Assembly (NCBI GenBank): GCA_937876095.1
Contig: CALFIE010000071.1
Span: forward strand, 8,051 to 72,050
Length of the DNA stretch: 64,000 nt
Origin: an uncultured Flavobacteriales bacterium
Lineage (GTDB): Bacteria; Bacteroidota; Bacteroidia; Flavobacteriales; Weeksellaceae
Direction: 5' to 3'
Below the pieces are notes generated by a model, which saw only the letters and a list, made by a program, of their open reading frames with translations, did no database searches and had not been told where the DNA came from. The stretch's first letter is position 1. The number at the start of each line of letters is the position of its first letter. A program made the position numbers and the translations under genes. Below, piece by piece: positions 17,725 through 25,927 of the stretch.

Positions 17725-19074
17725 CTAAACTCTCTCCAAAAAATCAACAAAAGCAGGGATTACATTTACGGTTCCATCTGTTGCAAGTTCGTGCAAAGTC
17801 ATTATTTCTATTTTATTGATGGAATTCTCGTCAAAAGGTTTTTTCACCCGAACATAATTGTCGGTGAAACCGAACATCATATCGTTTTTGTTCTCGTGTT
17901 CCCAAAGTATGGGTCGTGTTTTCCCGATTTGTGACTGGTAAAAAGCCATTTTCTTTTTTTCTGAAAGAATTCTCAGCATTTTGTTGCGCTTCTTGCGCTC
18001 AGAAATAGGGATTACTCCACTGAAATCCGCAGCTTCGGTATTTTCTCTTTCAGAATAGGTGAAAACGTGCAGGTAAGAAATCGATAATTCATTCAGAAAA
18101 TGATACGTTTCCATAAATTTCTCATCGGTTTCACCTGGAAATCCAACGATGACATCTACACCAATTGCTGCATCTGGTAACACTTCCCGGATTTTATTGA
18201 CCCTATTTTCATAGACATTCCGCAAATATCTGCGTTTCATTTTTTTCAACAAATCATCGCTTCCACTTTGTAGCGGAATATGGAAATGCTGTACAAATCG
18301 TTTGCTTTTTGCCACCAAATCTATGCTTTCGTCTTTCAAAAGGTTAGGTTCTATAGAGGAAATCCGGATTCGCTCAATTCCTTCCACTTTATCTAATTCT
18401 TTTATTAAATCAAGGAAAGTATGTTCGTGCTTTTTGTTCCCGAACTCACCTTTCCCGTAATCACCGATATTTACACCAGTCAATACAATTTCTTTGATGT
18501 CTTTTTCTGCAATTTCCTGAGCATTTTTCACCACATTTTCTATGGTATCTGAACGTGAAATTCCACGAGCTAAAGGAATCGTGCAATACGTACATTTGTA
18601 ATCGCAACCATCCTGAACTTTCAGAAAAGCACGAGTTCGGTCGCCGATAGAATAACTCCCAATGAAAAAATCGGTTTCCTCTATTTCGCAAGAGTGCACC
18701 AATCCTTGGTTTTCAGATTTTTTGAGATCATCTATAAAACTCAAAATATTGAATTTCTCTTTGGCTCCCAAAACCAAATCTACGCCTTCTATTTTGGCAA
18801 TTTCTTCGGGTTTCAGTTGTGCATAACAACCAACAATCACTACCAAACCATCTGGATTGGCTTTCATAGCACGTTTCACGTGGAGTTTGCATTCTCGGTC
18901 TGCATTTTCGGTAACCGAACAAGTATTGATGATGTAGACATCTGCACGATCATCAAAACCCACTTTTTGGTAACCATTTTCGGTCAGATTTCTGGCAATG
19001 GTAGAAGTTTCTGCAAAGTTGAGTTTGCAGCCAAGTGTATGAAAAGCAGCGGTTTTTGTTGGGATATTTTCCAT
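17725..19074 (-). CDS. mtaB: tRNA t6A37 methylthiotransferase
   Basis: A 449-residue radical-SAM methylthiotransferase. The N-terminal UPF0004 domain starts HTLGCKLNFAE and holds the auxiliary-cluster cysteines (TLGCKLN, INTCSVT, VGCYAQ). The radical-SAM cluster motif is GCDYKCTYCTIP, and a C-terminal TRAM domain lies in about 380-440. The HTLGCKLN start and the absence of a MiaB-type ending fit MtaB, which converts t6A37 to ms2t6A37 in tRNAs reading ANN codons. It stands alone with 140-190-base gaps on both sides. Confidence 0.93.
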   Translation of the reverse strand: MENIPTKTAAFHTLGCKLNFAETSTIARNLTENGYQKVGFDDRADVYIINTCSVTENADRECKLHVKRAMKANPDGLVVIVGCYAQLKPEEIAKIEGVDLVLGAKEKFNILSFIDDLKKSENQGLVHSCEIEETDFFIGSYSIGDRTRAFLKVQDGCDYKCTYCTIPLARGISRSDTIENVVKNAQEIAEKDIKEIVLTGVNIGDYGKGEFGNKKHEHTFLDLIKELDKVEGIERIRISSIEPNLLKDESIDLVAKSKRFVQHFHIPLQSGSDDLLKKMKRRYLRNVYENRVNKIREVLPDAAIGVDVIVGFPGETDEKFMETYHFLNELSISYLHVFTYSERENTEAADFSGVIPISERKKRNKMLRILSEKKKMAFYQSQIGKTRPILWEHENKNDMMFGFTDNYVRVKKPFDENSINKIEIMTLHELATDGTVNVIPAFVDFLERV

Positions 19075-19140
19075 AAATTAGGGTGCAAATTTAAGGAAAA
19101 TTTCATCAATCAAAATTTTGAAATTTTTATTAAAAAAAAT

Positions 19141-19222
19141 ATTTACCGCAAATCGAAGATTCTACGAAGTGAAAAGTGTCAAAAGAGATTTGTGAAAAAT
19201 AGTTTTTCAAAAGAGTGCAAAA
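19141..19222 (+). repeat. Dispersed repeat family, partial copy C
   Basis: The sequence from 19144 (ACCGCAAATCGAAGATTC, then ACGAAGTGAAAAGTGTCAAAAGAGAT) closely matches one end of the element at 20558-20765 in the same orientation. Only this end is present. It lies upstream of mtaB and downstream of the cupin gene. Confidence 0.7.
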
Positions 19223-19261
19223 AATAAACTTTTTGGTGCTTAATTTCAAGTATTTTTTTTA

Positions 19262-19843
19262 TTAAAGTTGCACTACTCGTTCATAAGAATTGAGTGATAA
19301 ATGCCACGAACAAGACGTTGCATTCTCATTAAGCCACGCAATTTTCCGGTTTTCGGTGTCGAAAATACGTACTCCATTCAAATCGAGTTTAGAAGTTCGG
19401 TAGATATGCAAACTTACCGAAACATTGTCTGAATTATTGACAATAGAGTGAATTCCGCCTAATTCTTCTGGGAAAATCTGGTTTTCGTATGCAGTTCCTG
19501 CTCCATCGTATTCTATAAAATTGAGGTTTTCACGGTAACTTACTTCGGTTAAATTTCCTTTTAGGATTTTTATTTTCCCATCGTAATTATGGTGGTCGTG
19601 AATTGCAGTAGTATTATCAATTCCCCAAATCATCAAAATTGCCACACAATTCTCTCCACTGAAAACAGGGAGTCTTTGGTACGTTTCATTTTCAACCGAA
19701 ATTTTTCCAATCTCAAAAATTCGGTCGAAATCATGAAAATCATAAACAAATAATTTTTCTATAGCGCCGTCAAAAGAAATTTGTGGCAAAAATCCACACA
19801 AAGTATCTTCTAAATTCTGTTGAAATTGGACATCAGTTTTCAT
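19262..19843 (-). CDS. Cysteine dioxygenase-like cupin protein
   Basis: The 193-residue protein has the first cupin motif with iron ligands in TTAIHDHHNYDGKIKILKG and the second as GGIHSIVNN, followed by SLHIYRTSK, the pattern of the type I cysteine dioxygenase family. These enzymes bind non-haem iron through three histidines and oxidise thiols such as cysteine to the sulfinate. The exact thiol substrate cannot be told from the sequence. The gene is monocistronic, next to a dispersed-repeat fragment. Confidence 0.78.
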   Translation of the reverse strand: MKTDVQFQQNLEDTLCGFLPQISFDGAIEKLFVYDFHDFDRIFEIGKISVENETYQRLPVFSGENCVAILMIWGIDNTTAIHDHHNYDGKIKILKGNLTEVSYRENLNFIEYDGAGTAYENQIFPEELGGIHSIVNNSDNVSVSLHIYRTSKLDLNGVRIFDTENRKIAWLNENATSCSWHLSLNSYERVVQL

Positions 19844-19946
19844 AATTTCAGTACTTAAAATGAACGGTAAAGATATGACTATGAATATTTTATACTAATA
19901 TAATTACAGGTGATTTATCTCATAAAACAGAAAATAAAAACAAAAA

Positions 19947-20537
19947 CTACACTTGATAATCATCTCTCACTTCTTGGCTTTTTGCAAAACAAACGGGCGA
20001 AGAATTTTCCTGATTTTCTGAGATTTTTGATTTTTCTAGCATTTTTTGGTTGAATGTTTCAGACGCATTCTTGGCGATTGAAAGTGTTTCCCAATCTTGG
20101 TTTTTACACATTTTTGCGATGTAAACGATTTGTCCAATATGGTAAGGATAATGCGCCAATTGTCGCAAAATCGCATCAAAAACAGTATGTTTTTCTTGTC
20201 TAATGAGGATTATTTCGTTCATATCCTCGTTTCTGAGTGGTTCTAATGCTCTGAAAAGGCAATCCCAACCTTTTTCCCAATAGTCGAGCATTTCTTGATT
20301 GTTTTGAAAACTATTTTCGAATTCACTATCGCGATTTCGCCAAGATTTTTCGCCATCTTCTTTCAAAAAATTGGTCCATCTAGAAATCATATTTCCTGCA
20401 AGATGTTTCACAATGATAGCTATGGAATTGCTTTCTGCATTGTATTGCCAAAAAAGTTGCTCTTCAGTAAGTTGATCAAAAGATTGGTCTCCCAAATTTT
20501 TGTAGTACTGAAAGCGTTTTATAAAGAGTGTTTTCAT
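19947..20537 (-). CDS. DUF1572 (DinB-like superfamily) protein
   Basis: I take the ATG at 20537 (MKTLFIKRFQYYKNLGDQ), giving 196 residues. An ATG ten codons upstream adds only a basic tail overlapping a repeat. The sequence fits DUF1572: QYNAESNSIAIIVKHLAGN near the start and LRQLAHYPYHIGQIVYIAK, with histidines placed as in the metal-binding four-helix DinB/YfiT fold. Function is unknown for the family; thiol-dependent or metal-dependent transferase roles are suspected. The start abuts dispersed-repeat copy A. Confidence 0.8.
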   Translation of the reverse strand: MKTLFIKRFQYYKNLGDQSFDQLTEEQLFWQYNAESNSIAIIVKHLAGNMISRWTNFLKEDGEKSWRNRDSEFENSFQNNQEMLDYWEKGWDCLFRALEPLRNEDMNEIILIRQEKHTVFDAILRQLAHYPYHIGQIVYIAKMCKNQDWETLSIAKNASETFNQKMLEKSKISENQENSSPVCFAKSQEVRDDYQV

Positions 20538-20557
20538 TTTTTTTTGATATTTTTTTA

Positions 20558-20765
20558 TCAACCACAAATCGAAGATTCGACGAAGTCAAAAGTTACAAAA
20601 GAAATGGTTTCATTTAAGAAATTCAAAAGAATATAAAAGTATGAAAATCAGAGATTTTCAAAATGAAATCCTTTGGATTTCAAACTTTTGTGTCCTCTAT
20701 GAGATTTTATTTCGCCTTAAAATAAAAATAAAAAAGCATCTCTTTTGTAACTTTTGTGGTTAATA
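20558..20765 (-). repeat. Dispersed ~200-base repeat, full copy A
   Basis: The two ends are related inverted sequences: AACCACAAATCGAAG... with AAAAGTTACAAAAGAAATG on the left, and the complement of AACCACAAAAGTTACAAAAG on the right. Read on the minus strand, the left end, the centre (GACACAAAAGTTTGAAATCC) and the right end (TTCGATTTGTGGTTGA) all match the element at 47015-47178. It has no coding capacity. The structure suggests a palindromic, possibly non-autonomous mobile element. Confidence 0.75.
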
Positions 20766-20802
20766 TTTTTATGTTATTTACTAAGTTTTTTCATTAATTA
20801 AA

Positions 20803-21603
20803 TTAAGATTTTATGCTCGTGAGATTTCCGCAAAGGTTTTCTAAATGGTAAATTTTATGAAACGGCGATACAATTTTTTGCAAATTTTCGGTGTTTTCTA
20901 TAAAACTAAATCGAGATGCAAGCGAATTCATATCAGAAACTATAATCAGCCAACATTCGTCTACACTGTGATCATAGTATGGGAATTTCATATTTTTTTT
21001 CTCGATAAGTTCTATAATTTTTTCTGATGAAAGCTCATCAAACAAACTCAAATTGTAATCCAGCGTAATGAATACATTTCTGCGGTGCTGAGATTTACGG
21101 ATTTTTTTTACAAAACCCGATGCTTTATTCTGCAAAATACATTTGCAAATATTTTGCACCAAATCTTCGTGTTTATCTTGTAAATTAATGTTTGTAAGGT
21201 TTTTAAACTCCAAAAAATAAACTCCTTTTACCAAAGGTAAAAAATCTCGCTCCAACTCTACTTCTGCCTGTCTGAAAATTTTGTTGAGTTGGGATTCTAT
21301 TTTTTTTATTTCGAGGTGATTGATGACTTCTGTGAGTTCGATCCCAATTATTTTATTATTAATGGAAGCTATGAAATCGGGACTTTCGCACGTCAAATTT
21401 TGAAATTGCACCTCCGGAAAATGGTGCAAAAATGAATTGAGGAGCAAAATTTCAGATTTTTTCTTGTATTTCTCTCTTTCGTGGAGTTCTGACTCATCTA
21501 TTTGACGGTGATACTTCTCCATCGGCTTTTTTTTCAAATGTCGATTCAGATAATACAACGAGAGATTTTTTGACAAATCTTCTTCAGAAAATACCTTTTT
21601 CAT
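20803..21603 (-). CDS. Uncharacterised protein with a possible PD-(D/E)XK nuclease-like core
   Basis: I do not recognise a named family. The 266-residue protein is basic at the N-terminus (HLKKKPMEKYHRQ). It has a helix with a conserved-looking Glu (YKKKSEILLLNSFLHHFPE), then ESPDFIASINNKIIGIELTEV. That is the alpha-Glu, PD, strand, E-x-T/K order of restriction-endonuclease-like folds, though the usual lysine is a threonine here. No methylase or partner gene is nearby. It sits between a dispersed repeat and the GT35 gene, which is compatible with an acquired gene. Nuclease function is a hypothesis only. Confidence 0.5.
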   Translation of the reverse strand: MKKVFSEEDLSKNLSLYYLNRHLKKKPMEKYHRQIDESELHEREKYKKKSEILLLNSFLHHFPEVQFQNLTCESPDFIASINNKIIGIELTEVINHLEIKKIESQLNKIFRQAEVELERDFLPLVKGVYFLEFKNLTNINLQDKHEDLVQNICKCILQNKASGFVKKIRKSQHRRNVFITLDYNLSLFDELSSEKIIELIEKKNMKFPYYDHSVDECWLIIVSDMNSLASRFSFIENTENLQKIVSPFHKIYHLENLCGNLTSIKS

Positions 21604-21737
21604 AACTCTTAAAATTTGAAAATCAATATTTTACTCGACCGAAAGTTACCAAATTATTTTTAATAAAAATGAAATATTAAGAAAATTTCACACATAAAAA
21701 TTCATTTTTCTCACTTTTTTGAAGAAAAAAAATCTTA

Positions 21738-21767
21738 TTTAATCCTTATTAAAAATAAGTATCTTTG
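21738..21767 (+). promoter_or_regulatory. Bacteroidota-type promoter for the GT35 gene
   Basis: TATCTTTG at 21760-21767 fits the -7 consensus TAnnTTTG exactly, with a T-rich -33 region near 21738. The start codon follows 29 bases later. Confidence 0.55.
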
Positions 21768-21796
21768 CTCCTAATTTTTAATGAACAAGACGAATA

Positions 21797-23452
21797 ATGG
21801 ATTTTAATCATTTTACGATGCCTTTTAGCATCAATCCTAATTACACCAAAAAAGTGGCCTATTTTTCTATGGAATTTGCCATAGATCAAGCTTTAAAAAT
21901 ATATTCAGGTGGACTTGGATTTTTGGCCGGTTCACATATGAGAAGTGCTTATAACCTAAAACAAGATTTAGTAGGAATCGGGATTTTATGGAAATTTGGC
22001 TATTACGACCAAGCCAGAAACAACGACCAAACCTTGCAACCAACTTGGACCAAGAAAATATACAGTTTCTTGGAAGATACCGGAATCAAATTTCAGATCG
22101 ATATTCACAATGCACCAGTTTGGGTAAAAGTGTATTATCTGAATCCTGAAACCTTCAAAACAGCACCGATGTTTTTGCTAAGCACCGATGTTCCGGAGAA
22201 TGACCACATTTCTAAAACGATTTGTCACCGTTTGTACGATGCCAATGAATCTACCAAAATTGCACAAATGGTTTTACTGGGAAAAGGTGGCGCCAAATTA
22301 TTGGATATGATGAATTTGCAGAGAGATGTTTATCACCTAAACGAAGCGCACGGTTTACCTGCTGCATTCTATTTATTACAAAAATTTGGTGGAAATCTCG
22401 ATAAAGTAAAAGAAAAACTGGTATTCACGACACACACTCCAGAAGAAGCGGGGAATGAAAAACACAACCTACATCTTTGTCACGATATGTCCTATTTTTC
22501 TGGGCTAAGTATAGATGAAGTCAAAAAAATTGAAGGCGTAGAAGACGACCGTTTCAATCACTCACTTTGTGCTCTTAGAATGGCCAGAATTGCCAATGGT
22601 GTTTCTCAACTTCACGGAATAGTTTCGCGAGAAATGTGGAATAAATACACAGGAATTTGTGAAATAAAAGCCATCACCAATGCACAAGATTTCAAATATT
22701 GGGCAGACAAACCACTCTACGAATCCAAAGATGAAGGTGATGATATGTTGTTCGATTTCAGAAAAAAACATTTGAAAAGGAGAATGTTCAGAATTGTTGC
22801 CGATCAAACTGGTAACCTTTTCAATCCCAATGTTTTCACCATAGTTTGGGCAAGAAGATTTGCCGGTTACAAAAGAGCAGATTTACTTTTGCACGACAAA
22901 GAACGATTTGGTAAATTGCTCAACAATCCGAAATATCCCGTACAAATTATTTTCGCTGGGAAACCTTATCCTATGGATTATTCGGCGATTTCTACCTTCA
23001 ACGTATTGGTAGAAGAAAGCAAATATTACAAAAATATGGCCGTTCTTACCGGTTACGAATTGGCACTCAGCAAATCGCTGAAACAAGGTTCTGATCTTTG
23101 GCTCAACAATCCTAGAGTTCCGAGAGAAGCATCGGGAACTTCGGGTATGACTGCAGCTATGAATGGTTCTGTAAATTTATCTACAGATGATGGTTGGATT
23201 CCAGAATTTGTAAAACAAGGCGAAAATGGTTTCGTAGTTCCAAAAGCAGATTACGACAATATGAGTGTTTATGATCAAGACAATTATGATATGAATGCAC
23301 TCTATGATCTCTTAGAAAACCAAATTTTGCCAATGTATTACGATCAACCAGATAAATGGAGACAAGTACAGCAAACTGCAATGGATGATGTGAAAACCGC
23401 CTTCAATTCAGATAGAATGGCAGATGAATATTATCAGAAAATTTATAACTAG
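21797..23452 (+). CDS. GT35 alpha-glucan phosphorylase homologue lacking the PLP lysine
   Basis: The 551-residue protein aligns with the short alpha-glucan phosphorylase group: VAYFSMEFAIDQALKIYSGGLGFLAGSHM at the start, YHLNEAHG, VFTTHTPEEAGNEKH, and FAGYKRADLLL. In working enzymes the segment EASGTSGMK supplies the lysine that holds pyridoxal phosphate. Here it reads EASGTSGMT, with Thr452 in its place. Phosphorolysis by the known mechanism is therefore doubtful. It is a single-gene unit with its own promoter and terminator. Together with the half starch synthase at 12.2 kb it suggests a remodelled glucan pathway. Confidence 0.8.
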   Translation: MDFNHFTMPFSINPNYTKKVAYFSMEFAIDQALKIYSGGLGFLAGSHMRSAYNLKQDLVGIGILWKFGYYDQARNNDQTLQPTWTKKIYSFLEDTGIKFQIDIHNAPVWVKVYYLNPETFKTAPMFLLSTDVPENDHISKTICHRLYDANESTKIAQMVLLGKGGAKLLDMMNLQRDVYHLNEAHGLPAAFYLLQKFGGNLDKVKEKLVFTTHTPEEAGNEKHNLHLCHDMSYFSGLSIDEVKKIEGVEDDRFNHSLCALRMARIANGVSQLHGIVSREMWNKYTGICEIKAITNAQDFKYWADKPLYESKDEGDDMLFDFRKKHLKRRMFRIVADQTGNLFNPNVFTIVWARRFAGYKRADLLLHDKERFGKLLNNPKYPVQIIFAGKPYPMDYSAISTFNVLVEESKYYKNMAVLTGYELALSKSLKQGSDLWLNNPRVPREASGTSGMTAAMNGSVNLSTDDGWIPEFVKQGENGFVVPKADYDNMSVYDQDNYDMNALYDLLENQILPMYYDQPDKWRQVQQTAMDDVKTAFNSDRMADEYYQKIYN

Positions 23453-23472
23453 AAAATCAACTTACCAATATC

Positions 23473-23497
23473 AAAATCCGGAAAAAATCCGGATTTT
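23473..23497 (+). terminator. Terminator after the GT35 gene
   Basis: AAAATCCGGA (23473-23482), loop AAAAA, complement 23488-23497 and then T's, 21 bases after the stop. Confidence 0.88.
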
Positions 23498-23612
23498 TTT
23501 GTTAATTCTAATGAATAATTTAACTGTAGATTTTTTCATCAATATTTTTTATTATAAAAAAAATACAAAATCCTATGTCGATTTTTTCGCATTATTTCAT
23601 TAATATTTTTTC

Positions 23613-23620
23613 TATATTTG
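23613..23620 (+). promoter_or_regulatory. -7 element (TATATTTG) of the dipeptidyl peptidase gene
   Basis: TATATTTG is a perfect TAnnTTTG match 17 bases upstream of the ATG at 23638. Transcription from it would start near 23626, which excludes the longer reading frame beginning at 23575 and supports the signal-peptide start. Confidence 0.6.
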
Positions 23621-23637
23621 AACCTATTTTAATTACA

Positions 23638-25764
23638 ATGAAAAAACTACTTTTATCCGCAGTTCTATTAATTTCTATAACTGCATTTTCGCAAGAAATT
23701 ACTTTAGATAAAATATATTCTGGCTATTACCGAGGAAAAGGAATTGCAGGAATCACCTCTCTCAACAATGGAGAAAATTACGCAGTAATTGAGCAAGGAG
23801 GAATTACCAAATATTCCTACAAAACAAGCCAAAAAGAAGGCATCATTGCAGATGGTAGTTTTGAAGGATTTAGTTTTAATAAAGATGATTCCAAAATTTT
23901 ACTACAAAAAGAAAGCGAGCCTATTTACAGATACTCTTTTTTGGGAAAATTTGATGTAAAAGACCTAAAATCTAGTAAAATTACAGCACTTAACAACGGA
24001 AATTATGTACAAGAACCCACTTTTTCACCAGATGGAAAAAAAGTAGCTTTCGTAGCAGACAACAATTTGTTTTATCAAGATGTAGAAACAGGTAAAATCA
24101 CTGCAATTACAAGTGATGGAAAGAAAAATAAAATCATCAATGGATTAGCAGATTGGGTCTACGAAGAGGAATTCGGACACGCAAGACAATACGAATGGAC
24201 CAAAAATTCTGATGCGATTGTCTTTGTAAAATCAGATGAATCCGAAGTTCCTGAAATGTACATTCCTATTTATGGTAAAACATTGTACCCAACAGAAATG
24301 CGCTACAAATATCCTAAAGCTGGCGAAAAAAATTCGGTGGTTTCTGCACAATTGTATCGTTTAGATTCGGGAAAAATCATAGAATTGAATCTACAGAATT
24401 TTAAAAATTATTACCTTCCAAATGTGATACAAACTGCAAAAGCAGATGAAATTGTACTCATAACTTCTGGTAGAACTCAAAATGCTTCGGATATTTTAAA
24501 GGTAAATACCAAAACTGGCGATGTGAAAAAACTCTTCACCGAAACCGATGAACAATGGATTGATACCGACAATGTGACTTTAAAATTTCTAGATGACAAC
24601 TCCTTTATTTGGGGAAGCGAAAGAGACGGAAACAGACACTTGTACTGGTACGACCAAAATGGAAACATGAAAAACCAAATTACCAAAGGTAATTGGGAAG
24701 TTACCGAATTCTATGGCTACAATCCTACAACCAAAGAAGTTCTGGTACAAACCACGCAAAACGGAAGCATCAATTTGGTAGTATCTAAAATCAACATCAA
24801 TACAGGGAAATCTACCATCATTTCTAACCAAAAAGGAAATAATTCTGCCGATTTTAGCAAAAATTTTAATTATTTCATAGAAACTTCTTCTTCGGCTGAT
24901 TCACCTTATCAGTTTGTTCTGAAAGATGGCTCTGGTAAAACCATCAAAGAACTGCAAAACAACAACGAATTGCTGGCAAAACTCACCAAAGACAATATCG
25001 CGAAAAAAGAATTTTTCACTATTCCAAATGAAGCGGGTGATCAAATGAATGCCTATATTCTAAAACCAAAAAACTTTGATCCCAACAAGAAATATCCGCT
25101 TTTTATGTACCAATATTCTGGTCCAGGTTCTCAAAGTGTGAGTAATTCTTGGGACGGTGGAAACGGAGTTTGGTTCAATATGCTCGTGCAAAAAGGCTAT
25201 TTAGTTGCTTGTGTAGACGGACGAGGAACCGGTAGAAAAGGTACCAAATTCAAAAAAGTGACTTACAAAAATTTAGGAAAATACGAAATCGAAGACCAAA
25301 TTGCCGCAGCAAAATGGTTGGGAAAACAATCCTATGTAGATGCTTCTAGAATCGGGATTTTTGGTTGGAGTTTCGGTGGTTATATGTCGAGTTTGGCGCT
25401 TACCAAAGGTGCAGATGTTTTCAAAATGGGAATTGCGGTGGCTCCAGTTACCAATTGGCGCTATTACGACAGCGTTTACACCGAACGTTTTCTGTTGACT
25501 CCACAAGAAAATCCTGCAGGATATGACGATAATTCGCCTTCCAATTTTGCAAAATTACTGAAAGGGAAATTCTTGCTTATTCACGGGACTGCAGATGACA
25601 ACGTACATTTTCAGAATTCAATGGAATTTTCTGAAGCGCTGATTCAAAACAAAAAACAGTTCGATTTTATGGCATATCCCGACAAAAACCACGGGATTTA
25701 TGGAGGCATGACTCGACCACAACTCTACCAAAAAATGACCGATTTTATTTTGGGGAATTTGTAA
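23638..25764 (+). CDS. Dipeptidyl peptidase IV-like serine protease (S9B)
   Basis: The start at 23638 gives 708 residues with a clean signal peptide (MKKLLLSAVLLISITAFSQ). An in-frame ATG 21 codons upstream lies before the likely transcription start. The N-terminal beta-propeller (DPPIV_N) includes WVYEEEF, the double-Glu motif that binds the substrate amino terminus. The C-terminal alpha/beta hydrolase has the nucleophile in GIFGWSFGGYMS (about residue 577), the Asp in GTADDNVHF and the His in DKNHGIYGG. It removes X-Pro dipeptides in the periplasm. Single gene with a terminator behind it. Confidence 0.93.
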   Translation: MKKLLLSAVLLISITAFSQEITLDKIYSGYYRGKGIAGITSLNNGENYAVIEQGGITKYSYKTSQKEGIIADGSFEGFSFNKDDSKILLQKESEPIYRYSFLGKFDVKDLKSSKITALNNGNYVQEPTFSPDGKKVAFVADNNLFYQDVETGKITAITSDGKKNKIINGLADWVYEEEFGHARQYEWTKNSDAIVFVKSDESEVPEMYIPIYGKTLYPTEMRYKYPKAGEKNSVVSAQLYRLDSGKIIELNLQNFKNYYLPNVIQTAKADEIVLITSGRTQNASDILKVNTKTGDVKKLFTETDEQWIDTDNVTLKFLDDNSFIWGSERDGNRHLYWYDQNGNMKNQITKGNWEVTEFYGYNPTTKEVLVQTTQNGSINLVVSKININTGKSTIISNQKGNNSADFSKNFNYFIETSSSADSPYQFVLKDGSGKTIKELQNNNELLAKLTKDNIAKKEFFTIPNEAGDQMNAYILKPKNFDPNKKYPLFMYQYSGPGSQSVSNSWDGGNGVWFNMLVQKGYLVACVDGRGTGRKGTKFKKVTYKNLGKYEIEDQIAAAKWLGKQSYVDASRIGIFGWSFGGYMSSLALTKGADVFKMGIAVAPVTNWRYYDSVYTERFLLTPQENPAGYDDNSPSNFAKLLKGKFLLIHGTADDNVHFQNSMEFSEALIQNKKQFDFMAYPDKNHGIYGGMTRPQLYQKMTDFILGNL

Positions 25765-25786
25765 ATCAAAGAATAAACATCATTAT

Positions 25787-25806
25787 AAGCGGACTTTAGT
25801 CCGCTT
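25787..25806 (+). terminator. Terminator after the dipeptidyl peptidase gene
   Basis: AAGCGGAC (25787-25794), loop TTTA, GTCCGCTT (25799-25806), then nine T's in all. Confidence 0.88.
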
Positions 25807-25927
25807 TTTTTTTAGATAATTTTATTGTATTTATCGAAAATATACGATATAGAATTTATTTCCATTATTAAAATAATAAAAATTACCAAATTACCTCATT
25901 CTCAAATTATCTCATTATTTTTGCACA

